DNA of 64,000 bases from Rhodococcus_G sp042879035 (lineage in GTDB: Bacteria; Actinomycetota; Actinomycetes; Mycobacteriales; Mycobacteriaceae), in assembly GCF_042879035.1 (NCBI RefSeq), contig NZ_JBIAOU010000002.1, positions 186,001-250,000 on the forward strand, given 5' to 3'. The translations under genes and the position numbers were made by a program. The notes below the pieces were generated by a model. That model searched no databases, was not told the origin of the DNA, and saw nothing but the letters and a program-made list of their open reading frames with translations. Of the stretch, positions 40,801-45,978 are shown one piece after another (position 1 is the stretch's first letter; each line of letters begins with the position of its first letter).

Positions 40801-42620
40801 CGCTCGCCGACGCGCCGAACGTCAACCAGGCCACGGTGATCGCGGACCGTGAGGGCGGCATCGCGCGGCTGATCGGCTACGTGGTGCCGGTGGCGGGGGA
40901 GACCGTGGACCCGGCGGCCGTGCGGGCGCACGTCGCGGCGTCCCTGCCGGACTACATGGTCCCGTCCCTGGTGCTCGTCCTGTCCGGGCCGCTGCCTCTC
41001 ACGCCCAACGGCAAACTCGACCGCAAGGCGCTGCCGGCCCCCGACTGGGGCGAACTCACCGGCGACGTCGCACCGCGCACCGAGCGGGAGGCGATCCTGG
41101 CCGACCTGTTCGCGGAGGTCCTGCACCTGCCGTCGGTGGGCGTGCACGACAACTTCTTCGACCTCGGCGGCCACTCGATGGCGTCGATGCAGCTGGTCGG
41201 CCGGGTCCGGTCGCGGCTCGGTGTGCAACTCGGCATCCGCGAGGTGTTCGACGCGCCGACGGTCGCGGAGCTGGCGATGCTCACCGAGCGAGCGGGCGAC
41301 GACCGGCCCGCCCTCGTCCCGGCCACGAAACCCGGTGACGGCGTTCCCCTGTCGGCGCCCCAGCGGCGTCAGTGGCGGCGGCGAAGTGCGCTGGCCAGCC
41401 ATGCGCTGTCGCTGTACCCCACGGCACCGTTGGACGCCGAGGCACTCGCGGCCGCGGTGACCGATGTGGCGGCTCGGCACGCGCCGCTGCGCACCGCGTA
41501 CGAGGACCGCGACGGTGTGATCGTCGGGACGCCGGTCGACCCGCCGCCGGTCGAGCGGGTCGACGCCACCGGAACCGACCTGCGCGCCACGGTGTTCGGC
41601 GTCGCCCAGCGTCCGATGGACGTGACGGCCGAGGCGCCGCTGCGGGTGTACCTGGTCGACGGGGACGACGGCGCGCAGGCGCTGCTGGTGGTGATGCACT
41701 ACCTCGCCGTGGACGAATGGTCGGTGGTGCCGTTGCTCGGCGAACTGCTGTCCGCCTACGTCGCGCGGTCCGCGGGGAACGCGCCCGACCTTCCCGAATT
41801 GCCGGTCGGGTACGAGGATTACGTGGCGTGGCAGGGTGAGCTGCTCGGCCATCCGTCCGACCCGTCGAGTCGTCACGCCCGGCAATTGCGCTACTGGAGC
41901 GAACGATTGACGGACCTTCCGGAGCGGGTGCCGCTGCCCGGCGGGCGACCGGACGAACCCGTGCGGGGTGACGTGGTCGTGGTTTCGATCGACGCGGAGC
42001 TGCACGCCGAGATCGACGCGCTCGCGCGGCGCACCTCGACGTCGATGTTCATGGTGCTGCAGGCGGCGTTCGCGGTGGTGCTGACCGAATCCGGGGCCGG
42101 GACGGACCTGCCGATCGGTGCGCTGGTCGCGGGCCGGCCGGAGGAGGCGCTCGCGCCGCTGATCGGGTGCTTCTTCGACACCGTCGTGTTGCGTACCGAC
42201 ACGTCGGGTGCCCCGACCTTCGCCGACCTGCTGGCCCGGGTCCGGTCGTCGAACCTGGCGGCGCTCGATCATCAGGACATTGGATTCGACACCGTGGCAA
42301 CGGAACTCGGGTTCGATGCCGGGTCTCCCCGGATCCTTGTCGTGCACCACGAGCAGGCCCGACTGGGGGCCCTCGACGGGGTGTTCGGGGCGCTGGTGCC
42401 GGTGCCCGTCGGGGTGCCCGCCGCGGATCTGACGTTCAGCTTCCACGAGCCGGTCGGCCCCGGTCCGGTGCACGCGTACCTGGCGTACCGGACCGATGCG
42501 GTCGGTGCGGATGTGGCCGCCGGGATCGCTGCCCGGACAAGGGACGTCCTCGTGACGGTCTGCGCGGACGAGTTCGTGCGGATTTCCCGATGGGGGCATG
42601 CGAGAGAAGACCGTGATTAG
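25821..42620 (+). CDS. Four-module siderophore NRPS with terminal condensation domain (rhequichelin-type)
   Basis: This is a 5,599-aa NRPS: C1 (20-440), A1 (460-960), T1 (Ser ~1000), E1 (1060-1490); C2 (1500-1950), A2 (1970-2460), T2 (~2503), E2 (2560-3010); C3 (3035-3480), A3 (3500-4000), T3 (~4057); C4 (4110-4570), A4 (4590-5080), T4 (~5118); C5 (5170-5590). Specificity residues read by eye are A1 DINYWGGIGK (formyl-hydroxyornithine), A2 DVPHASLVEK (serine-like), A3 DMENLGLINK (hydroxyornithine) and A4 DVFILGAVNK (acylated hydroxyornithine). C3 has EFLLWDG in place of HHxxxDG. There is no thioesterase. A tandem 18-bp duplication (34839-34874) lies in the E2-C3 linker. The ATG at 25821 was chosen because C1 starts soon after; a TTG at 25761 is possible. 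Confidence 0.93.
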   Translation: MTSLSDSTEHEHLIGSWLPVTAAQSEVWVAQRLAPDSPAYNIALTVEVGGPLQVGRAVEAVYLTIRRAEALHVRFAVGADDVLHQQRLDPDAWTLHVVDLRGLPDPEAAAHDWVDRDLRSVSRLGSEDALFTQAILRIGDERTWWFQRYHHSIIDGYGIIQLVDEVVGRQDAPDLRFEEKDWSLQTAVDVDAAYRGSARYAADREYWLDAMTGAPEPAVLLPPAPDPTAPPVTTTIELDPDVVAGLLRFADAEGIRRTRLPFAMIAAYLHRLTGVSDLMLSVPLTGRAGRAMRYLPSMASTILPMRLRIDDGATLADLVVRIDRELIAMLRHGRFRGEDLARELRALDPSRRVFGPGVNIVMFEHTLTFGGHPAFVQNMVTGAIGDLDFTVQGGQDGESLRIDIRVGAGLEDHLDRHRTQLTHFLEHLADAPRTPVARLDVMPAAQRDRILLGFNDTAREQPSRTVPELVAAQVAARPDAEALVAGDTRLTYRDLGARVDQLARHLTGRGLEAEDVVAVGLPRSAEMVVGLLAVMAAGGAFVPLDPEWPADRRAQVLADAGARLVLTGPGGVTADPDSAVVVDLANWSYADLPDTPVAAPVRGPSLAYVIFTSGSTGRPKGAMIRHEAICARLSWQVEEVLGFGPGDASLFKAPLAFDISVNEILLPLVSGGRLIVAEAGGERDPHYLLDLIERERVTFVYLVSSMLAVLLDLADGTAKLTGLRHVWCGGEVLTPDLFDRFRRQLGTTLYHGYGPAEATIGVSHVIYRDQAARIATSIGRPNPNTQLYVLDARLQPVPVGVAGELYAGGYLLGRGYVGAPALTAGRFVANPFGDTGSRLYRTGDLARWSDDGTLDFVGRADNQVKIRGMRLELEDVESAVSRCPGVGQCAVLVRDSGGTRYLAAYVVARHTALDGAAVRDWVATQLPEYMVPTAVVVLDRFPLTANGKLDRRALPEPDLRAGLEGVAARTDVERTLAQIVAGVLGLDSVGVTDDFFALGGDSIVAIQVVNQARAAGLALSAREVFALRTVAALAREVDGRVAAEVDVADDPLGEIPTTPILARTRDAGDAVSRFHQSVLLRTPAGLTADTLGAALRVVLDRHPALRARLVRGERWTLDVPESAVPDLTDVLRVAELPDVLDDAFSRETASAAARLDPDTGLMLQAVWFDGGAAPGRLLLVANHLVVDGVSWRILIEDLARAASAPDTLAPVVGATSLRRWAQLLVEQAEGGAFDGELDHWRAVSSAADPVFGTRGIDPVADTWATADTVTTVLDPALTAPLLSAVPAAFGGHVQDVLLTGLAVALARRRGDGGTGVLVDLEGHGREEDAARRPVDLGRTVGWFTSLYPVRLDAGAVGPGDQAALARGVQAVKEQLRSVPGNGIGYGALRYLVGADLRPASEPQVLFNYLGRVAATDGDWLPSALGGAADPDAPIGHVVTVDAIAHDGPHGPELHTTLTFAPGAVSRERVETLAAEWTAALTELAGIADLGGRTPSDFPGAQLVQADVDQLEAAEPALVDVLALTPLQEGIYFHSAFEDERVDPYVVQQVVELTGPVDPAAFALALQALVDRHAALRTGLHALADGRIVQVVASAVPVPMGFVDLTGQSARDVQATVRSLLAQDRVRGFDLGRPPLVRYMLVRTSDDTALLLQSIHHLVADGWSVPVMLRELMALYAPDGPAAALPEPTPYRNYLRWLAGRDRDASVELWCAALAGVDEPTGVAAAGRGGADGVGSVEVRLPSDRTAALAAFGRARGLTLSTLVHGTWGVLLARLTGRRDVLFGSTVSGRGGDLPGIETMVGLFINTVPARMRVLAEESVTAALTRWQREQSELLDHQYLGLSELRRLTGLQELFDSLVVFENYPIGHGPVTDGAGRVAVTGVTFEENPPYPVTLLVAPGDELRLEVKFQTAVVDSATASSFAYGMVALLDQVVRAPETPISALELVSADQRAELERAWTDFAGAGGEATLTELLDAQAEATPDAVAVEFEGATLTYAELHAHANALAHRLVDLGVGPESIVAVALGRSPELMVALLAVGKAGGAYLPLDLDYPAARLALMVDDADPVCVLTAAGTDFGAARQVVVDLAAPHGDPEPLRGRASADHPAYVIYTSGSTGRPKGVVVPHRGVVNRLTWMQEVNPLAVGDRVLQKTPSSFDVSVPEFFGPLVAGATVVLARPGGHRDPAYLAELIAARGIGRAHFVPSMLDLFLAEPAAAQCTSLEVVACSGEALSAASARRFAQVLPGTRLDNLYGPTEASVEVSHHFGADRVSEQANSVPIGVPVANTRLYVLDRYLGLVPPGSEGELYLAGPQLARGYLDRPALTADRFVADPFVAGDRMYRTGDVVRSVDGELEYVGRSDHQVKLHGFRIELGEVEAALLRDPQVAQAAAVVREDRPGHQQLVAYVVPSGPVREFGGQGHHSHAQALRASLPPHMVPTAFVELAALPLTPSGKLDRAALPAPDFSAVVSERAPRTGTEDRLTELFADVLGLDRVGADDDFFTLGGDSILAIRLVNVVRKEGLTLTPRQIFELRTPAAIARLLGETADTSADGGPTAEHTDDGVGELISLPVIHRLSEWSGGTNRFNQAVLVHTPAGVDTPTLTDAVQAVLDHHDGLRAVLTRHRPGVWSMRTTEPGTVVAADLVTAVAVDADSFRAEVTEESSAATDRLDPEGGVMLQAVHFDAGPTAPGRLLIVAHHLVVDGVSWRILLEDLAMAVVATTAGEPPALDPVGTSLRRYGAHVTDEAQTSARLAELDHWTATTAPGAALVADATGDATIGTGSRHRISLDVADTAAVLTAVPALAHADVTDVLVTALRIAVTRWHRGSGQPDRDLLVDLERHGREELADGVDLSRTVGWFTSISPVRLRAGDEPLAVLVDVKERLRAAPDGGIGYGMLRYANARTAGLLAAGESSQVLFNYLGRLPSGDGAAAVPWTPAPESDALATDPDSDMGGPYRLIVNAVCEDGPGGPVLTAVFGHSELGLTDADGAALAAGWAAALRELVAVAAAHDGAAAHDGAAVLTPSDVPLVKLTQPELDSIVSRAPSGVETVWPLSPLQEGLYFQATFDGTASGDTIADIYTAQFTLDFEHRLDLDRLAAALRTLQRRNPTLRAGFVSEGLRSPVQFVTADCDVPIVEHDLRDLPGSDREARAAELAAADRLTPFDLTAPPLWRVMVVRLGDDRDRLVVNREFLLWDGWSNGIVVSQLLALYDSAGDDTALPAPTGGFTDYLRWLSGRDADEGRARWRAALSGLTEPTLLGAPMPGPAAMPGRHDTVLSEDLGRRLRERAAAAGVTLNAVLSAALALVLGVATGRDDVVFGTTVAGRPPEVEGIDTVAGLFLNTVPVRITLRPGETVSELVRRSQSERLDLTSHDYLGLATIARESEHRQLFDVLYVLQNFVDENQVSALNAAHDISGGDSIDHTHYPLTVVVTPGTRVRVKFEYRPELLDSDVAAAMLAWFVRLLDTIAADGDVVVGSLHPETPAERAALTARPAPRDVPEATIADLFAEAAARTPEQVALVFGDERVTYRDLDGRINALARRLLAVGAGPERVVALGLPRSVDTVVALFAVLRTGAAYLPLELDHPAERLVGMLDDARPVTLVSTTAVRATLAEWDGAALLLDVPASQPWSDARLAAAELGAFAPGTPGRLDHPAYVIYTSGSTGRPKGVVTGYRGLTNMQFNHREAIFDPTVQATGGRLLRIAHTVSFAFDMSWEELLWLVEGHEVHICNEDLRRDADALVAYCDSNAIDVVNVTPTYAQHLFDAGLLDDGPGRHRPPLVLLGGEAVPDTVWNRLRDTDGTHGYNLYGPTEYTINTLGAGTDDSASPTVGTPIWNTAAYLLDGWLRPVPDGTAGELYISGVGLARGYLRRPALTADRFVANPFEPGQRMYRTGDLMRRRRDGNLDYLGRTDDQVKIRGHRIELGEVESVLSGLDGVHRCAVIAAPGPGGVKRLVAYVVPTTPVSPFGPQESRKYSQALRARLPEYMVPSVFVATDSLPMTVNGKLDVRALPPVPDPVGAGSRPPADHTETVLCAVFAEVLGVADVGAEDDFFDLGGHSLLATRVISRARAALSTELTMRDLFEAPTVADLAQRVRGRSDAVRPPLVAVERPELLPASAAQQRLWLIQQMDPDSAAYNFPIVFRLRGELDTDAFVAALGDVVTRHEALRTVFGTVDGVPVQRILGAATPELAVVDATSIDAAAAQVREAVLRPFDLSRDIPVRGTVIRLGVDADGRGDQVLALVLHHIATDEWSDRPFLRDLMLAYAARRAGAAPGWEPLPVQYADYTLWQDAVLGDPADRVSVAGRQLDYWEGQLSGAPEELVLPADRARPARPSFAGGAIELDLDADTTAALRGLAAATGTSMFMVLHAATAALLTRIGAGEDLPLGAPVAGRTEQGLDDLVGFFVNTLVLRTDTSGNPTFTELLTRVREVDLAAFANADVPFESVVERVNPARTLARNPLFQVMVGYHSRTPDVTDLGEVTLEPVTTTERTAKFDLVFNFTEFLPGADDPVGRVRLRLEYGADLFDRSTADAIAHRQLALLGTVAHAPDRPIGSVEVFLPGERDRVLVAFNDTDRPVDDETLDEAFGRWAAATPHAVAVVDEHATTTYAALDERSDRIAAVLASHGVGAESVVGLAVPRSVDMVAAVLGVLKLGAAYLPLDLSHPADRISYMLADSAAAVLVSTAAEATRIEAPGLTRVLLDDPETVDALAATAPAVRRVPDGIDHAAYVIYTSGSTGKPKGVVVSHEGISSLVATAEDRMRLVPGSVVLQFASPGFDVAVFELSMALCTGSRLVIVPDRSRVAGPELTDFMHAHAVTHAIIPPSLMAALPEGALVPEGCTVLVGTETVPPDLIGRWAQRLNLLAAYGLTEATVNNTLWQAQPGWNQAVPIGIPDPNEQAYVLDSALLPVPVGVAGELYIAGRGLARGYLGKPALTAGRFVANPFGAGRMYRTGDLARWRADGNVDFLGRVDDQVKIRGFRIELGEVVAALADAPNVNQATVIADREGGIARLIGYVVPVAGETVDPAAVRAHVAASLPDYMVPSLVLVLSGPLPLTPNGKLDRKALPAPDWGELTGDVAPRTEREAILADLFAEVLHLPSVGVHDNFFDLGGHSMASMQLVGRVRSRLGVQLGIREVFDAPTVAELAMLTERAGDDRPALVPATKPGDGVPLSAPQRRQWRRRSALASHALSLYPTAPLDAEALAAAVTDVAARHAPLRTAYEDRDGVIVGTPVDPPPVERVDATGTDLRATVFGVAQRPMDVTAEAPLRVYLVDGDDGAQALLVVMHYLAVDEWSVVPLLGELLSAYVARSAGNAPDLPELPVGYEDYVAWQGELLGHPSDPSSRHARQLRYWSERLTDLPERVPLPGGRPDEPVRGDVVVVSIDAELHAEIDALARRTSTSMFMVLQAAFAVVLTESGAGTDLPIGALVAGRPEEALAPLIGCFFDTVVLRTDTSGAPTFADLLARVRSSNLAALDHQDIGFDTVATELGFDAGSPRILVVHHEQARLGALDGVFGALVPVPVGVPAADLTFSFHEPVGPGPVHAYLAYRTDAVGADVAAGIAARTRDVLVTVCADEFVRISRWGHAREDRD

Positions 42621-42635
42621 GGTAGGCTGCACTAT
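42617..42635. promoter_or_regulatory. IdeR/DmdR-type iron box on the NRPS stop codon
   Basis: TTAGGGTAGGCTGCACTAT matches the IdeR/DmdR1 consensus TTAGGTTAGGCTAACCTAA at 14 of 19 positions, including the TTAGG and TAGGCT blocks. It includes the NRPS stop codon and lies 79 bp before the monooxygenase start. It would let iron-loaded IdeR repress a promoter for the monooxygenase and mbtH genes. Confidence 0.65.
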
Positions 42636-42713
42636 TAGTCGGCGTCGGCTCGAACCCGGGCCACTGCCGGAAGACGGAACTGCCGCGTCGTGCGGCGAGG
42701 ATGGACTACTGCG

Positions 42714-44078
42714 ATGACTTCGACTCGGACGAACGAGGGTTCGGAGCCCGACGTGCTCGATGTGGTCGGGGTCGGATTCGGACCCTCGAATCTGGCGCTG
42801 GCCATCGCGATCGAGGAGCACAACGCCACCTGCGATCCGAACGAGCGGATCCACGCCCGCTTCGTCGAGCGCCAGGATCGTTTCGCCTGGCATCCCGGAA
42901 TGCTCCTCGACGGCGCGACGATGCAGATCGCGTTCCCGAAGGACCTGGTGACGTTCCGGAATCCCGCGAGCACCTACAGCTTCTTCTCGTACCTGTTCGA
43001 CAAGGGACGGCTGGTCGACTTCGTGAACCACCAGACCTTCTTCCCCAGTCGCCACGAGTTCAACGACTACCTGCAGTGGGCTGCCGGGCGAGTCGACGCC
43101 GACGTCCGGTACGGCGTCGAGGTCACCGGGATCACCGGCGCCGGCTCGGCGGACGGCACCGTCGACGAGTTCACCGTGCAGGTGTCCGACGGCGAGGTCC
43201 TGCGCACCCGCAACGTCGTCGTCGGCGCCGGACTCCGCGAGCGGCTGCCCGAGTGGGCGACCCCTTCCCCGCGGTGCTTCCACAACCATCGGTTCCTGTT
43301 CCATCTCGAGAAGCTGCCGGAGCTGCGCCACCAGCGGTTCGTCGTGCTCGGCGCCGGACAGAGCGCCGCCGAGGTAGTGCAGTACCTGCACCGGAACTTC
43401 CCGGAGGCCGAGGTGCACAGCGTCTTCTCCCGCTACGGCTACAGCCCGGCCGACGACAGCCCGTACGCCAACCGGATCTTCGACCCGGCCACCGTGGACG
43501 AGTTCCACGGCACCACCCCCGAGGAGCGGGAGCGGTTGCTCTCCATGCACAAGGGCACCAACTACTCCGTCGTCGACATCGAGTTGATCAACGAGCTCTA
43601 CACCATCGAGTACCAGGAGATCGTTCGCGGCCGGCGGCGGCTGTTCATGCGCAAGGCGTCCGACATCGCGAAGGTCGTCGACGGTCCCGACGGCATCGAG
43701 GTCAGTGTGCGCAGCAACCTGGACGGTCTCACCGACATCCTCACCTGCGACGCCATGGTCCTCGCGACCGGATTCACCCCCACCCCGTTGCGTGAGATCC
43801 TCGGCGACCTCGCACCGGCAGGTGACGTGGTGACGGAGGTCGAGCGCGATTACCGGCTGCCGACCGCACCGAATGTCCGGGCAGGCATCTACCTGCAGGG
43901 CGGTACCGAGAAGACGCACGGGCTGACGGCGTCGCTGCTGTCGAACGTCGCGGTGCGCGCGGGAGAGATTCTCGGTTCGATCGTGGTACGGCGGTCAGCG
44001 AGAGATGATGTTGGTAGGGTCGAGGCTTCCACAGGGGTGGACAGCACATCGAACGAGTTTGCGACAAGCGAGGCCTGA
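42714..44078 (+). CDS. L-ornithine N5-monooxygenase
   Basis: This is a 454-aa class B N-hydroxylating flavoprotein. It uses FAD, NADPH and oxygen to make N5-hydroxyornithine, the metal-binding unit used at three places in the predicted peptide. The FAD motif VGVGFGPSNLALAIA starts near residue 18, the NADPH motif VVLGAGQSAAEV near 210, and the family ATGF motif (VLATGFTPTPL) near 350; the substrate-region SPYANRIFDP is present. The ATG at 42714 leaves a 12-residue leader before the FAD fold; an earlier in-frame GTG lacks a good ribosome site. Its stop overlaps the mbtH start (TGATG). Iron control is likely through the box at 42617. Confidence 0.92.
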   Translation: MTSTRTNEGSEPDVLDVVGVGFGPSNLALAIAIEEHNATCDPNERIHARFVERQDRFAWHPGMLLDGATMQIAFPKDLVTFRNPASTYSFFSYLFDKGRLVDFVNHQTFFPSRHEFNDYLQWAAGRVDADVRYGVEVTGITGAGSADGTVDEFTVQVSDGEVLRTRNVVVGAGLRERLPEWATPSPRCFHNHRFLFHLEKLPELRHQRFVVLGAGQSAAEVVQYLHRNFPEAEVHSVFSRYGYSPADDSPYANRIFDPATVDEFHGTTPEERERLLSMHKGTNYSVVDIELINELYTIEYQEIVRGRRRLFMRKASDIAKVVDGPDGIEVSVRSNLDGLTDILTCDAMVLATGFTPTPLREILGDLAPAGDVVTEVERDYRLPTAPNVRAGIYLQGGTEKTHGLTASLLSNVAVRAGEILGSIVVRRSARDDVGRVEASTGVDSTSNEFATSEA

Positions 44079-44311
44079 TGAGCACGAATCCATTTGACGA
44101 CGAAGACGGCCGTTTCTATGTCCTCGTGAACGACGAGGAGCAGCACTCGCTGTGGCCGACCTTCTCCGAGGTCCCGCAGGGGTGGCGTGTGGTCTTCGGT
44201 GAGGACAGCCGACAGGCGTGCGTCGAGTACGTCGAACAGAACTGGACCGACATGCGGCCGAAGAGCCTGCGTGAGGCCATGGAGAAGGACAAGGCCGCGG
44301 GTAACGGCTGA
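44078..44311 (+). CDS. MbtH-like protein
   Basis: This is a 77-aa MbtH-domain protein that binds adenylation domains and helps NRPS folding and activity. The family signature is complete: NPFDDEDGRFYVLVNDE, EQHSLWP, VPQGW and WTDMRPKSLR. It overlaps the monooxygenase stop by one base and is the last gene of the siderophore locus on this side. No alternative function is plausible. Confidence 0.95.
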   Translation: MSTNPFDDEDGRFYVLVNDEEQHSLWPTFSEVPQGWRVVFGEDSRQACVEYVEQNWTDMRPKSLREAMEKDKAAGNG

Positions 44312-44439
44312 GCCACCCTCACGCCCGAACCTCGGGTGACGCGCTCCGGGCCCGTTCCGCACTTCTCGCGGGATCGGGCACCGGAGCGTTCCCTTTGTCC
44401 GGTCGTAGTGCTGTGTCCGGTCGAAGTGCCGACACCGGG

Positions 44440-44814
44440 TCAGGACACCACGTCCTGCTCGGTGAGATCGGTCGCCGCGAGGGCGGACGCGAGATCGGGG
44501 TGCCGGAAGATCGCGGTCACCTGGTCGTGCACGACGCGGAACGCCGCCGCGCCGGCGGCGACCTGACCGGGTGCGTCCGCGGGCCCCGGCACCTCCTCGA
44601 CCACGACCACCCCGGAGTGCACGAACATCCGTCCCGGGTTCAGTGTCAGCGCAGCGGTCGAAGCCCATTCGCGCAGGGCGCCGAGTCCCTGTGCGGCGCC
44701 CGCGGGGCCGGCGATCTCGATGTCGTCGCTGGACAGTGCCAGCAGCGTGTCGAGGTCGGACTCGTTCAGCGCGTCGTGCCACGCGAGGACCGTGGCGATC
44801 TCGGAGGTACTCAT
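44440..44814 (-). CDS. SnoaL-like / NTF2-fold protein
   Basis: This is a 124-aa protein with the SnoaL/NTF2-like pattern: an N-terminal helix (EIATVLAWHDALNESDLDTL), DDIEIAGPAG, and alternating strands ending in VVHDQVTAIFRHPDLASAL. Such folds bind small hydrophobic ligands or act as isomerases or hydrolases; no function can be assigned. It is monocistronic, convergent with mbtH and divergent from the hydrolase lipoprotein. Confidence 0.7.
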   Translation of the reverse strand: MSTSEIATVLAWHDALNESDLDTLLALSSDDIEIAGPAGAAQGLGALREWASTAALTLNPGRMFVHSGVVVVEEVPGPADAPGQVAAGAAAFRVVHDQVTAIFRHPDLASALAATDLTEQDVVS

Positions 44815-44931
44815 GATGTAACGCTATCGGTTTCCGGCCGGACCGGCGCGCGCTCGGACCCTGTCCGTGTTGCGTTCCCCGTCCGCGAACTATGCTGCGA
44901 AGACGCCCAGGTTGTCGAACGGGGCAATTCG

Positions 44932-45903
44932 ATGATCGCGAAACACACCAGACCCCTCACCGTCCTGGCCTGCCTGTCGACGCTGCCGACGTTCGTGGCC
45001 GCGTGCGGTGGCCGCGCGGAGCAGGCCGAGGAGACGACCACCACGATGGTCGCGCCGGCACCCGACGTCGCGCAGACGTTCGACGTCGGCGGCGGCAGGC
45101 AGATGTACCTCGAGTGCAGCGGGACCGGGTCGCCGACGGTGGTGCTCGTCCCCGGTGCCGTCGCGGCGGCGCAGACGTGGAGCGAGGTCGAGGATCCGTC
45201 CGGCGCCGTCCATCCGAGCCAGTCCGCCGTGTTTCCCGAGGTCGCCACGTTCACGCGGGTCTGCTCGTACGACCGGGCCGGAACCGTCCGCGAGGACGAC
45301 GAATTCACGTCGTCGACGCCGATGCCGCAGCCGACGACGCCGGAACGGGACGCGGCCGATCTGGCGGCCCTGCTGACCGCGGCGGGCGTGCCCGGACCGT
45401 ACGTGCTCGTCGGGTGGTCGTACGGCGGCCCGGTCGCGCGGATGTACGCCGGCACACACCCGCATGCGGTGTCCGGTCTCGTACTCGTCGACGGCATGTC
45501 CGAATTCCTGCAGAACGAGTTGACCCCCGCCGACTTCTCCGTGTTCCTGGCGACGATCGAGCGTGACAACGAGGCCCGGCGGGCGCAGTGGGCCGACGTG
45601 GAGCAGGTCGACCCCGCCACCGTGTTCGCGCAGCTGCGGGCCGCCCCGGCCGTCCCCGCCATGCCCGTCGTCGTCCTCAGCGGGGACACCTTCGACGCGG
45701 ACGCCTTCCGTGAGCGCCTGCCCGCCGACGCCCCGGCCGACTACCCGCAGACGTTCTGGGCGGCCCAACTGGCGTCGCAGGACGATCTGGCTCGCCTGTT
45801 CCCCGGCTCGCAACACATCACCCACACCGACAGCGGCCACGACATCCACCACGAGTCCCCGCGGCTGGTGATCGACGCGATCCGCGGCGTCTCGGGCAAC
45901 TAG
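44932..45903 (+). CDS. Secreted lipoprotein alpha/beta hydrolase
   Basis: This is a 323-aa alpha/beta-hydrolase with a signal peptide ending in the lipobox TFVAAC (about residue 22), so it is probably anchored outside the cell. The nucleophile elbow is VGWSYGGPVAR, the acid may be the Asp in VVLSGDTFDADAF, and the His lies in DSGHDIHHESPR. The ATG at 44932 begins the signal peptide; the open frame upstream is antisense to the SnoaL gene. Substrate unknown. Confidence 0.8.
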   Translation: MIAKHTRPLTVLACLSTLPTFVAACGGRAEQAEETTTTMVAPAPDVAQTFDVGGGRQMYLECSGTGSPTVVLVPGAVAAAQTWSEVEDPSGAVHPSQSAVFPEVATFTRVCSYDRAGTVREDDEFTSSTPMPQPTTPERDAADLAALLTAAGVPGPYVLVGWSYGGPVARMYAGTHPHAVSGLVLVDGMSEFLQNELTPADFSVFLATIERDNEARRAQWADVEQVDPATVFAQLRAAPAVPAMPVVVLSGDTFDADAFRERLPADAPADYPQTFWAAQLASQDDLARLFPGSQHITHTDSGHDIHHESPRLVIDAIRGVSGN

Positions 45904-45978
45904 AGTGAACGAGTCTCCCGATTCCCTTGTCGACCAACGTATTCGGCTCGCCTGACGGGTGGGGTCGCTGCCCGGTGG

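Noticed and set aside
25704..42600. Very long open frames antisense to the NRPS gene, including frames of more than 1,000 codons.
   Set aside because: They are arginine/glycine-rich, have no domains or ribosome sites, and arise from the third-position GC bias of the NRPS gene on the other strand.
44326..44345. Hairpin CCCGAACCTCGGG after mbtH as a terminator.
   Set aside because: Only a five-base stem with a three-base loop; too weak to call.
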